A DNA stretch of 64,000 bases from Candidatus Pyrohabitans jungbluthii (GCA_002010065.2 MTMD02000008.1:330758-394757), one strand, 5' to 3'; shown: positions 8,922 to 18,453, numbered from the stretch's first letter. Notes: generated by a model from the letters alone, not told the origin. Numbers and translations are program-made.

Positions 8922-10652
8922 GTGCCCAGGGTAAAGATTACCGACACAACTTTTCGCGATGCGCACCAGAGTTTGGCCGCAACCCGCATGCGGATGCGCC
9001 ATATGCTGCCCATAATTGAGAAGATGGATGAGGTTGGCTTCTTCTCTATGGAAGTGTGGGGCGGCGCCACCTTCGATTCGTGCATCCGCTACCTGAATGA
9101 GGACCCATGGGAGCGCATCCGCACCTTCAAGAAGCACATGAAGAACACACCCACGCAGATGCTCCTTAGAGGGCAGAACCTCGTAGGCTATAAACACTAC
9201 AGCGACGACATAGTGGAGAAGTTTGTGGAAAAGGCCTACGAGAACGGCGTGGATATATTCCGAATATTCGACGCCCTCAATGATATCCGTAACATGGAGT
9301 TTGCAATACGCGTCGCTAAGCGCCTAGGTGCGCACGTTCAGGGTACAATATGTTACACAATTTCGCCCGTGCACACCATTGAGAGCTACGTGGAGCTTGC
9401 GAAGAAGTTGGAAGAGCTTGAGTGCGATTCGCTGTGCATAAAGGATATGGCAGGGCTCATCTCCCCTCAGGCAGCGCGCGACCTCGTTAGGGCGCTGAAA
9501 AAGGAGATTTCCATACCTATAGACCTGCACTCCCACTGCACCTCCGGTATGGCGCCCATCGCCTACTTCGCCGCCATCGAAGCGGGTGTGGATATAATTG
9601 ACACCGCAATGTCCCCCTTTGCGTGGGGCACCTCGCAGCCACCCACGGAGAGCATGGTGGCCGCGCTTAAAGGTACGCCCTACGACACAGGCATTGACCT
9701 CGAGGCTTTTGCTGAAATAACACCCTTCTTCAAGGAGGTGCGAAGGCGATACGATGCGATTATCGAGGACATCTCAGAGATGGTCGACGTCAACGTGCTG
9801 CTATACCAGATTCCCGGGGGGATGATGTCTAACTTAATAGCCCAGCTCAAAGAGCAGAACGCCCTGGACAAGCTTCCCGAGGTTCTTGAAGAGGTGCCAC
9901 GGGTGCGAAAAGACCTGGGCTACCCGCCTCTGGTGACGCCCACGTCGCAGATAGTAGGCACGCAGGCGGTTATGAATGTCCTTGTGGGAGAGCGCTATAA
10001 GGTGGTGCCAAAGGAGGTTAAGGATTACGTTCGTGGCCTATACGGCAAGCCCCCCGCGCCCATAGACGAGGAGGTCAAGGCGAAGATAATAGGCGACGAG
10101 GAGGTTATAACCTGCCGCCCCGCAGATTTGCTCCCGCCTCAGCTACACCAGCTTAAAGAAGAGGCGGAGAAGCTGGGGATAATTAAAAAGGAGGAGGATC
10201 TGCTAACCTATGCCCTCTACCCGGCGATAGCGGTGAAGTTCCTCAAAGGCGAGTTACGCGAGGAGCCCCTGCCAGAGAAGCGCGAGGCTGCGGAGAAGGA
10301 GGAGAAAGGCATCCCCACGGAATACGTGGTAGAGGTGGATGGCGAGGAGTTCAATGTGCGCGTAAAGCCAGTGGGTGGCTTCATCGAAATCTCACAGGCG
10401 GCGAGGGCAGCACAGCAAAAAGCCCCGCCAAAGGATGTGGAGGGCGGCATTAAGGCACCGATGCAGGGGATGATAGTGAAGATCAATGTAAAGAAGGGCG
10501 ACAAGGTGAACAAGGGCGACGTCGTAGCTGTGCTCGAAGCCATGAAGATGCAGAATGACGTCATCGCAAGCCACGACGGCACAGTTGAGGAGATCTTCGT
10601 GGAGGAGGGGGCGAACGTCGCAGCTGGGGACGTTATAATGGCTGTGAGATGA
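8922..10652 (+). CDS. pycB: Pyruvate (oxaloacetate) carboxylase subunit B with biotin carrier domain
   Basis: Carboxyltransferase subunit of the two-subunit archaeal pyruvate carboxylase, or the equivalent subunit of oxaloacetate decarboxylase. The DRE-TIM barrel starts VKITDTTFRDAHQS, contains the carboxylated Lys in CIKDMAGL and metal-binding HSHCTSG, and is followed by a PYC/OADA domain. A C-terminal biotinyl domain carries the biotin site EAMKMQN, near residue 540. The GTG at 8922 (VPRVKITD) with upstream gagagg is preferred over a TTG 33 bases earlier, giving 576 aa. Subunit A and biotin ligase are not in the window. Confidence 0.92.
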   Translation: MPRVKITDTTFRDAHQSLAATRMRMRHMLPIIEKMDEVGFFSMEVWGGATFDSCIRYLNEDPWERIRTFKKHMKNTPTQMLLRGQNLVGYKHYSDDIVEKFVEKAYENGVDIFRIFDALNDIRNMEFAIRVAKRLGAHVQGTICYTISPVHTIESYVELAKKLEELECDSLCIKDMAGLISPQAARDLVRALKKEISIPIDLHSHCTSGMAPIAYFAAIEAGVDIIDTAMSPFAWGTSQPPTESMVAALKGTPYDTGIDLEAFAEITPFFKEVRRRYDAIIEDISEMVDVNVLLYQIPGGMMSNLIAQLKEQNALDKLPEVLEEVPRVRKDLGYPPLVTPTSQIVGTQAVMNVLVGERYKVVPKEVKDYVRGLYGKPPAPIDEEVKAKIIGDEEVITCRPADLLPPQLHQLKEEAEKLGIIKKEEDLLTYALYPAIAVKFLKGELREEPLPEKREAAEKEEKGIPTEYVVEVDGEEFNVRVKPVGGFIEISQAARAAQQKAPPKDVEGGIKAPMQGMIVKINVKKGDKVNKGDVVAVLEAMKMQNDVIASHDGTVEEIFVEEGANVAAGDVIMAVR

Positions 10653-10673
10653 GCTACTCAAAAATCTACTATT

Positions 10674-10704
10674 TTTCAGAATTCGAAAGAAAAAGCATAT
10701 ATAA
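10674..10704 (+). promoter_or_regulatory. Palindromic operator plus TATA box
   Basis: The 15-bp palindrome TTTCAG-AAT-TCGAAA occupies 10674-10688 and is followed by the TATA box atatataa at 10697-10704, about 20 bp centre to centre. This is the geometry found upstream of the motility operons 21-42 kb away. The first 17 bases (TTTCAGAATTCGAAAGA) are identical to the minus-strand copy at 53021-53037. Confidence 0.65.
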
Positions 10705-10727
10705 GCAGCAAATAAAATATTAGATAC

Positions 10728-10776
10728 TTTAATGGGGCCTAACGGGGGGAGGGGGAACCCTCTTATTTTCATTTTT
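10728..10776 (+). ncRNA. Putative G-rich small RNA with terminator-like hairpin
   Basis: Transcription from the TATA box at 10697-10704 should start near 10728. The predicted RNA contains GGGG, GGGGGG and GGGGG runs and the hairpin GAGGG-GGAA-CCCTC (10749-10762) followed by a T-rich tract. The only ORF here (22 codons from 10732) looks poor. The G-block GGGGGAGGGGG with following CCCT is nearly repeated at the same distance from the same palindrome near 52.95 kb. The nurA gene starts 49 bases after the T-tract, so a nurA leader is an alternative. Confidence 0.4.
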
Positions 10777-10824
10777 CCAGCGGTATGCAAAAGGATTTAA
10801 TAGCCCTGTGCCTTACTCTTTTTA

Positions 10825-11841
10825 ATGCTTGAGTTAACCTATGAGACCTTCGCGAGGAAGAGGGCGAAGCTAAGGGAGAAGATGATAAAGCTGCTACACA
10901 GTGAAGAGTTGAGCAGGTACCGCGAACTGTGGCACAGCTTTGAGCCCGAGGCGGGGCAGAGCGTTATTGCCGCCGTGGACGGAAGCAGCAACTACAAGCG
11001 CTACAAGAGCCTGCTGCTCTACGCGATTAACGCTGCGGTGGTGAGCTACGACGGCTCTCTTAAAGAGAAGGGATACGCGGATGTTGACTTCCTCACACCC
11101 TACAAGTACCTCACTGAGAGGCTTGACCTTTACCGCGCAACCCTTGAGCTAAAGGCAGCCCTTTCGGTGATAGATGAGGTGGAGCTTCTACTTCTTGACG
11201 GCTCACTCCACAGCAGCTTAACTGCGCCGAAGCAGTGGTGGAGGTTTATGGAGAGAGAAAAGGTAGAGGAGGTGCTTAACTATCTCCCCTTGCTGGAGGA
11301 GAGCGAGGAAACAGAGCTAATCTCAAAGGAAATAGCCGAAGAGTTGGAGGAAGCAGAGAAGATTATGCTGCTAGAGTACCTGGAGTACCTTGTGGCGATT
11401 CAGAAGTTGGTTGAGAGGGGGGTGAATAAGGTGGTGGGAGTAGCCAAAACTTCGACGGACACCAGCTTTAACAGGGGTATTCCAGATATAGCGGTGTTTG
11501 AGGAAATCACAAGCAGCGCTGGCTACTCTTCGCCGAGAGACAAGTTTATAAACATGCGCTACCCCATCTACGATGACTTCTTCAGAAGCCTAGTGTTCAC
11601 AACCTTCTATGCCAGGCTTGAGAGGGGTAAGGGCATGCTCATGATTGAGCTTCCGCGAGAGGCGAGAGAAGAGGAAATCCACGAGCTGCTTGCAAAGCTC
11701 AGAGGCATAAGCGTAGACGGTTACCCCTACCTGCTAAGAAAAGCCCACAAGAGAGTAGTAATAACCGGAAAGGACATGGAGAAGTTTGCAATCTCCCTAG
11801 GCATAAGCGAGAAAACTGGGAGGGAGGTGCTGGCATGGTAG
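10825..11841 (+). CDS. nurA: NurA 5'-3' nuclease of the HerA-NurA end-resection pair
   Basis: Nuclease that works with the HerA translocase and Mre11-Rad50 to resect DNA double-strand breaks. The 338-aa protein has the NurA signature with metal-binding Asp52 in AAVDGSSNYKRY and a second acidic cluster in LLLDGSLHSS, followed by the conserved GVAKTSTDTSF region. It is translationally coupled to herA by a 7-base overlap. No mre11-rad50 is seen here. A TATA-like gatttaata lies about 30 bases before the ATG. Confidence 0.88.
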   Translation: MLELTYETFARKRAKLREKMIKLLHSEELSRYRELWHSFEPEAGQSVIAAVDGSSNYKRYKSLLLYAINAAVVSYDGSLKEKGYADVDFLTPYKYLTERLDLYRATLELKAALSVIDEVELLLLDGSLHSSLTAPKQWWRFMEREKVEEVLNYLPLLEESEETELISKEIAEELEEAEKIMLLEYLEYLVAIQKLVERGVNKVVGVAKTSTDTSFNRGIPDIAVFEEITSSAGYSSPRDKFINMRYPIYDDFFRSLVFTTFYARLERGKGMLMIELPREAREEEIHELLAKLRGISVDGYPYLLRKAHKRVVITGKDMEKFAISLGISEKTGREVLAW

Positions 11842-13316
11842 AGGTTATAGGCGTGTGCATCGGCGAGGCTTCGCCCTCAAAAGTGTCCTTTATAGCAAAG
11901 AAAATGCCAAAACTTGGCGAGTATGTGGTGCTTGAGTTTGACGGCATGCGTGTGCTCGGCATGGTGGAAGCTCTAACCAGAGGTAACCCAAGCATCTCAG
12001 GGGACATCCTCGACCCCGAGGTGGTAGAGCGCATCCTTTCCTTCGAGAGTCAGGAGGAGCAATACATACGCGCCAGCCTTCGCCTTCTCGGGGAGATTTC
12101 GTCTCTAACCATGCCCAAGGTTCCACCGCCGCCAGGCACAAAGGTTTACCGCGCCGATGCACAAACGCTGAGGAGCATTTTTGGAGGAGGGAACATAAAG
12201 ATAGGGAGGCTCATCTCCCACCCTGAGGTGGAGGTTTACGTGGATGCGAACAAGATGATCACTAGGCATCTTGCGATTCTTGCAATTACCGGTGCTGGGA
12301 AGAGCAACACTGTTAGCGTAATCGTCGATGGTATCCTCAAGCTCAAGGGCATGCCCGTGATATTCGACATGCACTCCGAGTATGTAAATGCAGAATTTTC
12401 AGGTGGAGTTAAGCGCATCCTGCCAAAGCTTAATCCTATTTACCTGCTGTATGGCGAGCTGAAGCGTCTTGTGAACATCGATGAAAAGGCGTATATCCAG
12501 GAGAGGTACCTGCGCGAAGCTTATAACCATGCCATGGACCAGGTTAAGACCTCGCCCGCAAGCTTAATAGATGAGATGCTTCTTTATCTTCAAGAAGTCT
12601 ACTCCAGCGAAGAAACCAACACCAGCGAAAAGAACTCCATCTCGGGCGTTATTGGCAAGCTTTTGGACTTCCGGGAGAAATACGGTGATATCCTGGATGA
12701 GCACGCCCCTGAGATAGTTGAACTGTTTGAGCAGGGAAAGGCAAACGTCATAGACCTGGGAAGCGTTGACGAGGACTACGCCGACGTTATAGTGAGTCAT
12801 GTGCTGAGAAAGCTTCTGTACAAGCGGAAGCTTCGCGGGATACCTCCGGCTTTCTGCATTCTCGAAGAGGCGCACATCCTCGCCCCCGCGTACCGCCCCA
12901 CGCTTTCAAAGTACTGGATTGACCGCATCGCTCGCGAGGGGAGAAAGTTCGGCGTGGGTTTGTGCCTGGTGAGTCAGCGTCCAAAGAGCTTGGACGCAAA
13001 CTCGCTATCTCAGGCGAACAATGCGATAATAATGCGCCTTGTTGAGCCCAGCGATCAACGCCACGTTCAGCAGGCGAGCGAGAGGCTGAGCGATGACCTT
13101 TTGGCTCAGCTTAGCTCCCTTAACATAGGCGAGGCGGTTGTGCTCGGGCTGATGACGCGCATACCAGCGCTGGTAAAGATAGACAGATTTGAGGGTAAGC
13201 TCTCAGGCGGGGACCCGGACATAATCGCAGAGTGGGAGAGGATGAAAAATAGCGCTGAGGAAGAGGCTGAACAAGCTAAGAGAGAGGTGGAGGAGCTTTA
13301 CTCAGGGATGGAGTAG
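11835..13316 (+). CDS. herA: HerA bipolar DNA translocase/helicase
   Basis: Hexameric FtsK/HerA-class ATPase that drives NurA in double-strand-break resection. In the 493-aa sequence an N-terminal HAS-barrel (residues 1-100) precedes Walker A ITGAGKSNT (151-159), Walker B CILEEAHILAP, the R-finger-containing region RIAREGRKFGVG and the sensor-like SQRP. Its start overlaps the end of nurA, which is the classical archaeal arrangement. Confidence 0.92.
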   Translation: MVEVIGVCIGEASPSKVSFIAKKMPKLGEYVVLEFDGMRVLGMVEALTRGNPSISGDILDPEVVERILSFESQEEQYIRASLRLLGEISSLTMPKVPPPPGTKVYRADAQTLRSIFGGGNIKIGRLISHPEVEVYVDANKMITRHLAILAITGAGKSNTVSVIVDGILKLKGMPVIFDMHSEYVNAEFSGGVKRILPKLNPIYLLYGELKRLVNIDEKAYIQERYLREAYNHAMDQVKTSPASLIDEMLLYLQEVYSSEETNTSEKNSISGVIGKLLDFREKYGDILDEHAPEIVELFEQGKANVIDLGSVDEDYADVIVSHVLRKLLYKRKLRGIPPAFCILEEAHILAPAYRPTLSKYWIDRIAREGRKFGVGLCLVSQRPKSLDANSLSQANNAIIMRLVEPSDQRHVQQASERLSDDLLAQLSSLNIGEAVVLGLMTRIPALVKIDRFEGKLSGGDPDIIAEWERMKNSAEEEAEQAKREVEELYSGME

Positions 13317-13613
13317 CTATATCCTGACCATCTGCGCATGAGGCACGCCACACACGCGGAGCACATTCTCCTTGTCTATTATCCCTTCTTTTATTGCGAT
13401 GGAAACAACGCTTTCCCCAGCGAGGTTTGCGATTGTTGCCTCCTTCAGGAACACCACAACCTGCTCCTCCGTGAATGCCTCATCGCCGTAAAACTCCTTC
13501 CTTATATCAAGGACAAGTTCCCCTTCCTCGAATACCTTCCCACGAATATCCTCGTCGCACACCGCAACGAGAACCTCATTCTGCACCCGGTATACCTTGG
13601 CATAGTACTTCAT
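13317..13613 (-). CDS. DUF424 family protein
   Basis: Small archaeal protein of 98 aa. The DUF424 hallmarks are visible: NEVLVAVCDEDIRGK near the N-terminus, FYGDEAFTEEQV in the middle, ATIANLAGESVV, and a conserved GVPHAQMVRI close to the C-terminus. The family is widespread in archaea, often next to translation or replication genes, and has no established function that I can state. It ends directly against herA (convergent) and is 38 bases from the OB-fold gene. Confidence 0.8.
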   Translation of the reverse strand: MKYYAKVYRVQNEVLVAVCDEDIRGKVFEEGELVLDIRKEFYGDEAFTEEQVVVFLKEATIANLAGESVVSIAIKEGIIDKENVLRVCGVPHAQMVRI

Positions 13614-13651
13614 TTCACCCAGGCGGCGCAGTTTAACGTTTTACGCCAATC

Positions 13652-14365
13652 TTAAACACGTTTGAACCTGCCAATCTTGGGCTCGTATATCTCGCCTTCG
13701 CTAAGAAGCTCATTAAGTACTTCTTCCAGCTGCTCCTCTTCCAGAGCGCTCTCCCTGAGGAGGGTGATGTACTTCACACCATCGCCGTCGTCAAGCTCCT
13801 CGATGAGGTGGAGCACCTTCAGCTTCGGCTCCTCCTTTTCCTCGCGCTCGACGAGTTCAGCTGACTCAGCGTTTTCTACGCCTACAACCTCTTCCTCTAC
13901 CACTGGCTCTTCAAAGCTCGCCTCAGCGGCACTCTCCTCTGCCGGTGCCTCCACCTCTGGCAACCGCCTCTCAGCTATCGCAAGCTCAAGCTCACGCACC
14001 AGCTCCCAGTTGGGATCGTCGATTACTCTTACCACCTCTGCAAGGATGTAAATCTCACCATCGTACTCCTTCACCTTGCCCACCACATCGACGGTATCGC
14101 CCACGCTAACCTTAACCAGAGGGTCAACCTCGCGGAAGGCGCGCACAGCTATCGTAGCCGAGGCGTCATCAAGGGTTATGCTGGAGTATTTGCCATCATC
14201 GCTCACAAACTTGGCAACGACAACACCCATAACGCGTACCCTCGAGGCTTTTACGCCTCGCCTCGTGATTATATAATTGGGCTCAAAGCGTTCACTGCTG
14301 CGGTGAAAACTAGCTTCCACCACATCTTTAATTCTGAGCTTTACTGCAGTGCCCCTCTCAATCAT
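13652..14365 (-). CDS. RPA-associated OB-fold protein
   Basis: A 237-aa protein with a single OB-fold (about residues 35-120, with VRVMGVVVAKFVSDDGKYSSITLDDAS cut by turns), an acidic linker rich in Glu/Ala (about 130-185) and a C-terminal winged-helix-like module. This fits the COG3390 type of proteins that accompany archaeal replication protein A. It lies 9 bases downstream of mcm with RBS agggtaggag, so it is probably co-transcribed with the replicative helicase. The C-terminal wHTH resembles that of the MCM upstream. Confidence 0.75.
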   Translation of the reverse strand: MIERGTAVKLRIKDVVEASFHRSSERFEPNYIITRRGVKASRVRVMGVVVAKFVSDDGKYSSITLDDASATIAVRAFREVDPLVKVSVGDTVDVVGKVKEYDGEIYILAEVVRVIDDPNWELVRELELAIAERRLPEVEAPAEESAAEASFEEPVVEEEVVGVENAESAELVEREEKEEPKLKVLHLIEELDDGDGVKYITLLRESALEEEQLEEVLNELLSEGEIYEPKIGRFKRV

Positions 14366-14374
14366 CTCCTACCC

Positions 14375-16417
14375 TCATGTAGTTTTAAAGTGGTCGTACT
14401 TTGGCTCAAATATATCGCCTTGCTGGCGCAGCTTCTCTATAAGCTCCTGCGCAGTGCTCTTAGAAATGCCTCTTTCCTCGGCCAAGCTGAGAATCTCAGA
14501 GCGCTTGGCAGTGCCGTACTCATCCTCAAGCTCCTTTATTATGCTCAATATCTCTTTAATCTTGTCCCTCTGGGACTTGGTGACGCCCACGTAAATCTTA
14601 TCTATGTCTACCCTGCCTGTTTCTAAATCCAGACCCGCCTGCGCCAGCGAGGTTTTGACCAGCGCGATGGCGCGATGGGCATCCTCTGCCGTAACTACGT
14701 TGCTCAGCCTCACCCGTGCACTTGCTTTGGCTAACCTAACTATCGCCCAGAGCTGCCTCGCAGTAAGAGGTATTGGCACATCTTCGCTGCGCTGCGCCAC
14801 CTCGCGCATCTCCACGTAGAAGTCCTCAATGGCTCGGCGCGCCTCCTCGCTGAGCTCAGGGAACACGTTCTGCCTAGCGTAGGCGATGTACTTTTTGAGC
14901 AACTCCGGCGGTATGGGTGGCTTTATGCTCTCAGGCGAAGAGGCTGTATCCAGTATGTGCCTTGCAATCTCGCGCGTCTTTGAGAGGTCATCTTTAACAA
15001 AAAAGATCAAATCAAAGCGGGAGAGTATCGTGGGTGGGAGATTAACCTGCTCTGAGATTGGGCGGTACTCATCGAAGCGCCCATACTTGGGGTTCGCCGC
15101 CGCAAGGATAGCGCAGCGCGAGCGAAAGGTGGCGAGGATGCCAGCTTTGGCAATGCTTACACTCTGCTGCTCCATTGCCTCGTGCATGGCTGAGCGATCA
15201 CTCGGATCCATCTTGTCAAACTCGTCAATACATGCGATTCCACGGTCGGCGAGTACCAGGGCGCCTGCCTCCAAGCTCCAGCCACCATCGCCAAACTCAT
15301 CCTTTACAGCGGCTGCTGTCAAGCCAGCGCCGCTGGTGCCCTTACCGCTCGCATAAACTCCACGGGGAGCAAGCTCCTTGGCGACATACTGCAGTATCTC
15401 GCTTTTACCTGTGGCGGGTTCACCCATGATTATTATGTGGGAATCGCCGCGAATTCGTCCTCCATCTGGCAACTCCACGGCAGGAGCAGAGAAAAGCTGA
15501 TACATTATTGCCTCTTTAATCTCCTCGTAGCCGAAAATGTGGGGAGCTATGCTTTTGCGAATCCTCTCGTAAATCTCTGGGTCGCGGGAGAGCTCTATAA
15601 TCTTCTTTTCATCCTCCTTTGAGATGCGAACCTCCTCAAACTCTATTTGCACTGGATTGAAATTATTCGCCTCAATGAATATGTCGAAGACGCGAGACTT
15701 CGCATTGCCCATCTTTCGCCTCGCCGCACGGAGAATGCCTATAACCTCAATAGAATCGCCAGGTGTGATTTTCCCTGTCAGGTCGTCCTCCAGAAGCACA
15801 GTTATCTGCTTTGGATGCTCTCCTCCGCGCAGGTCTTCCAGATTCTCCTGAACAAGAATCTTTTGAGAGTCCACAAACACCGAGTTGTCCACATCAAGCT
15901 TGAAAGGACCGCGCTTTTCGCAGCTTTCGCACAGGTAGGGCTCCTTCAGCGAGTCGTCGTTCTGGGGGATGTGCATTATGTTTCCGCAGCGCTGGCACTC
16001 AAAGGCACCAACCACCAGCTTGGGGCGCACATCGGTGGCTTTCCTCACTATACCCTCGACAGCAATAAGCCTACCCACGTCGGCGCTGCGGATGTCGCGT
16101 ATCAACAACCTACTCGTGGGTGGAAGATTGGTAAAGCGAAGGTTGAGTCTTATTGAGGGGTAATCCACGGGTAGCTCAATTTTGGTAAGGGCACGCTGAG
16201 CGGCAGAAATCGCAACGTCCGGGTTGCTGAGCACCTCGTCAGCAAGGGATATGTCGTACCTATCTAAATCTTCAAAGTTGACAACAAGGCTCTTCTCCTC
16301 AGGATAACCACGCACCACACGCAGAATCTCCCGCGAATAGTACGCCCGGAAGAACCTGTCGAACCTCTCCTCCAGGTCAGTTGCTTGAAAAACCTCCGCA
16401 CTATGTTCAGCCTCCAT
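14375..16417 (-). CDS. mcm: Replicative helicase MCM
   Basis: Hexameric 3'-5' helicase of the archaeal replisome, 680 aa from the ATG at 16417. The N-terminal OB domain carries the zinc ribbon CQRCGN...CESC. The AAA+ module has Walker A GEPATGKSEIL, the beta-alpha-beta insert GAGLTAAAVKDEFGDGGWS and Walker B CIDEFDKM, followed by the arginine-finger motif SRFDLIFF. A winged helix ends the protein. A GTG at 16459 is possible, but a TATA-like element (ttaaaagg, minus strand near 16450) lies between the two, favouring the shorter form. Confidence 0.95.
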   Translation of the reverse strand: MEAEHSAEVFQATDLEERFDRFFRAYYSREILRVVRGYPEEKSLVVNFEDLDRYDISLADEVLSNPDVAISAAQRALTKIELPVDYPSIRLNLRFTNLPPTSRLLIRDIRSADVGRLIAVEGIVRKATDVRPKLVVGAFECQRCGNIMHIPQNDDSLKEPYLCESCEKRGPFKLDVDNSVFVDSQKILVQENLEDLRGGEHPKQITVLLEDDLTGKITPGDSIEVIGILRAARRKMGNAKSRVFDIFIEANNFNPVQIEFEEVRISKEDEKKIIELSRDPEIYERIRKSIAPHIFGYEEIKEAIMYQLFSAPAVELPDGGRIRGDSHIIIMGEPATGKSEILQYVAKELAPRGVYASGKGTSGAGLTAAAVKDEFGDGGWSLEAGALVLADRGIACIDEFDKMDPSDRSAMHEAMEQQSVSIAKAGILATFRSRCAILAAANPKYGRFDEYRPISEQVNLPPTILSRFDLIFFVKDDLSKTREIARHILDTASSPESIKPPIPPELLKKYIAYARQNVFPELSEEARRAIEDFYVEMREVAQRSEDVPIPLTARQLWAIVRLAKASARVRLSNVVTAEDAHRAIALVKTSLAQAGLDLETGRVDIDKIYVGVTKSQRDKIKEILSIIKELEDEYGTAKRSEILSLAEERGISKSTAQELIEKLRQQGDIFEPKYDHFKTT

Positions 16418-16568
16418 CACAACACCCACTTCCCATTCTATCCCTATCCTTTTAACCACTTTCGATTGCCTCAGCTTTACTTCCCATGCTTCTCTTGCAG
16501 GTTGTGGAGTTTATATTAAGAAGGAGAGTAAAGAGACTTTGCCGAGAGAGCGCAGGAAAAGTTAAAAC

Positions 16569-17450
16569 TCAAACAAACACCCCGTAAGTGCGCTCCACCT
16601 CCTCCTTGTGAATCCTCCAGATATCCTCTTCGCTGAGCAGCCCCTCCGCGTAGAGTTTCTTAGTAACCCTGGGCACACTCCGCGGGGATACCACCGCTCC
16701 CGGACGGGAGGCATCATCGATATAATCTGACTCCATGAGAAACCTCGTCCCCTGCTCCAACGCGGCGACTATATTCTTCCTCGTGGCTATAAGCGAGGGC
16801 ATTATCCTCAACTCCCTGCTTTTTTTAATCAAAGGCGGGGAGAAGTGTTTCACAACGCGCTCCCTGCGCAGCCCAGCCTTGTCCGCAAGCTCAGCTATCG
16901 CAGTGAAGCCAGCTTCATCTATGCTCTCAGTGTGGAGCTGCACAGCGCAGTCTGCATCGCGGGCTAACTCAAAGGCATAGAGCATCAAAGCCTCGCACGC
17001 CTCGCGTATCTCGTTTGACACAGGATAGTGGGGTCTGCCCACCTCGCCTATAGCGAAAGCCTCGCCATCGCACACATGCTTAGCGGCGAGCTCAAGCGCC
17101 TTCTCCGCGATTTCTTTAGCCTCCTCGAGGCTTCGCTGCCTTACCATGAAGTGAAACTCCGCCGGGTGAACCCCAAGCACAGGGAAGGCGCGCACTCCAA
17201 GCTCACTAACCAGCTCTGCAAGCTTTATGGTCTCCTCGTAGAGCCTCGCAAAATTCTCCACACTAACCCCACTCAGCCCCAGGTCTTTGGTCAGCTTGTT
17301 CACTAGGAATATATTTTTGCCGCCCTCGCGGACGAACTTTTTAACCGCCTCTATGCCCTCGCCATTCCTAGGATCGAGATGCATGTGGTTGTCTGTGATG
17401 GGAAACTCCTTCTTGAAGAGGGTGGCTTCCCTGCTAAGAACAGCCGCCAT
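16569..17450 (-). CDS. TatD-related metal-dependent hydrolase
   Basis: Amidohydrolase-fold protein of 293 aa with metal-binding motifs TDNHMHLDP near the N-terminus, GVHPAEFHF, AIGEVGRPHY, LHTES and MESDYIDD near the C-terminus. This pattern belongs to the archaeal TatD-related group (COG1099) and not to classical TatD DNases. It follows the DUF116 gene by 3 bases and is probably in its operon. Substrate unknown. Confidence 0.82.
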   Translation of the reverse strand: MAAVLSREATLFKKEFPITDNHMHLDPRNGEGIEAVKKFVREGGKNIFLVNKLTKDLGLSGVSVENFARLYEETIKLAELVSELGVRAFPVLGVHPAEFHFMVRQRSLEEAKEIAEKALELAAKHVCDGEAFAIGEVGRPHYPVSNEIREACEALMLYAFELARDADCAVQLHTESIDEAGFTAIAELADKAGLRRERVVKHFSPPLIKKSRELRIMPSLIATRKNIVAALEQGTRFLMESDYIDDASRPGAVVSPRSVPRVTKKLYAEGLLSEEDIWRIHKEEVERTYGVFV

Positions 17451-17453
17451 TGG

Positions 17454-18149
17454 CTACACCTTCTGCGGCGATGAGGAGCAGCTCCGCGATGCTTCGTGGG
17501 CGACCTCCTCTATACCTAACCTCATTGTACGCAGTATCTCCTCAAGGTTGACCTCTGTTTCCACGCAGCCATCCTTGAGGAGGGGCACGCCCATGACAGC
17601 ACAGCTCTTACGGGAGATCTCGTGCATTCCCATGTTTAAGTCACGGTGACATGCTACTCCGAGAGCAGCCTTGGGTTTCGTCGCCTTGATTATTCTCTTC
17701 ACAAAGCTGCCCCCTGGCACTATGTAGAACTTGTAGCCAAGGCGCTCCGCTTCAGCTTTTAAGTCCTTAATTATGCACATCCCACAATCCTTGCAGCTTA
17801 TGCCGGTCTTCGCATCCAGACGTGCGGGACAGCGTATGTGGCGGATGCACTGGGGCACAACTAGAATGCGCTCGCTCGGCGGTGTGCGCGCAAACTTCTC
17901 GCGGTTGAGATGGTTTCTAACCTCTATTCCAATGGCATCCACAAGCTTCTCACTCAACCCGAAGGCGCGGGCGACCTTCTTGAACTGCAGGTAGAGGGCG
18001 TCCATGGTGAAGAGCAGCAGGTGGGGCAGAATCAGCTTCTTCTTTTTAATCAGAAGCAGGCCGAGAAGCAGGGATACTAGGAGGAGCGCCAGTAAAATCG
18101 CCAGCGAATATACCGCCAGCCTCCCTACAATCTCATAAAAAGAAACCAT
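17454..18149 (-). CDS. DUF116 family membrane-anchored cysteine-rich protein
   Basis: A 231-aa protein with one or two N-terminal hydrophobic segments (residues 12-35) and a soluble Cys-rich domain: VVPQCIRHIRCPA, CKDCGMCI, GVACHRDL and DGCVETEV. The spacing suggests metal or Fe-S binding and matches DUF116. The family is common in archaea and some anaerobic bacteria without an assigned function. It forms a tight pair with the TatD-related gene. Confidence 0.78.
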   Translation of the reverse strand: MVSFYEIVGRLAVYSLAILLALLLVSLLLGLLLIKKKKLILPHLLLFTMDALYLQFKKVARAFGLSEKLVDAIGIEVRNHLNREKFARTPPSERILVVPQCIRHIRCPARLDAKTGISCKDCGMCIIKDLKAEAERLGYKFYIVPGGSFVKRIIKATKPKAALGVACHRDLNMGMHEISRKSCAVMGVPLLKDGCVETEVNLEEILRTMRLGIEEVAHEASRSCSSSPQKV

Positions 18150-18177
18150 CTTCCCACCTGTCTAATGTTAGCATGAA

Positions 18178-18453
18178 GTGCTTAAATATTTTACCTGTGC
18201 TGTGGTTGCAACCGCAGCAACCTTTTTATCCAATCTTTCACAATATTCTTTTGTGGCTGAAGAATTCTCCACCCGCGAGGGGGTTAAGTACATCCTGCTA
18301 ATCCTAGCTCCGGCTGTGGTGATAGTGGCAGCCTCGCTTATGATATCCTCCGGAAGGCTGGGACTGGTGGCTGGTGCCGGGGTAATACTTGCCTCCTATG
18401 CCGCTGTTTACGCAGTGGTGAGGAGTTTCAGAAAGAGATTTCTCTCCAAATAA
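18178..18453 (+). CDS. Small two-pass membrane protein, unknown
   Basis: ORF of up to 91 aa. The C-terminal part has two clear hydrophobic segments separated by a short polar turn (SSGRLG) and a basic end FRKRFLSK, so it is probably a membrane protein. The start is uncertain: the first ATG gives a hydrophobic leader, while a GTG near 18253 (VAEEFSTREG) would give a cleaner soluble N-terminus of a 66-aa protein. No family recognised. Confidence 0.5.
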   Translation: MLKYFTCAVVATAATFLSNLSQYSFVAEEFSTREGVKYILLILAPAVVIVAASLMISSGRLGLVAGAGVILASYAAVYAVVRSFRKRFLSK

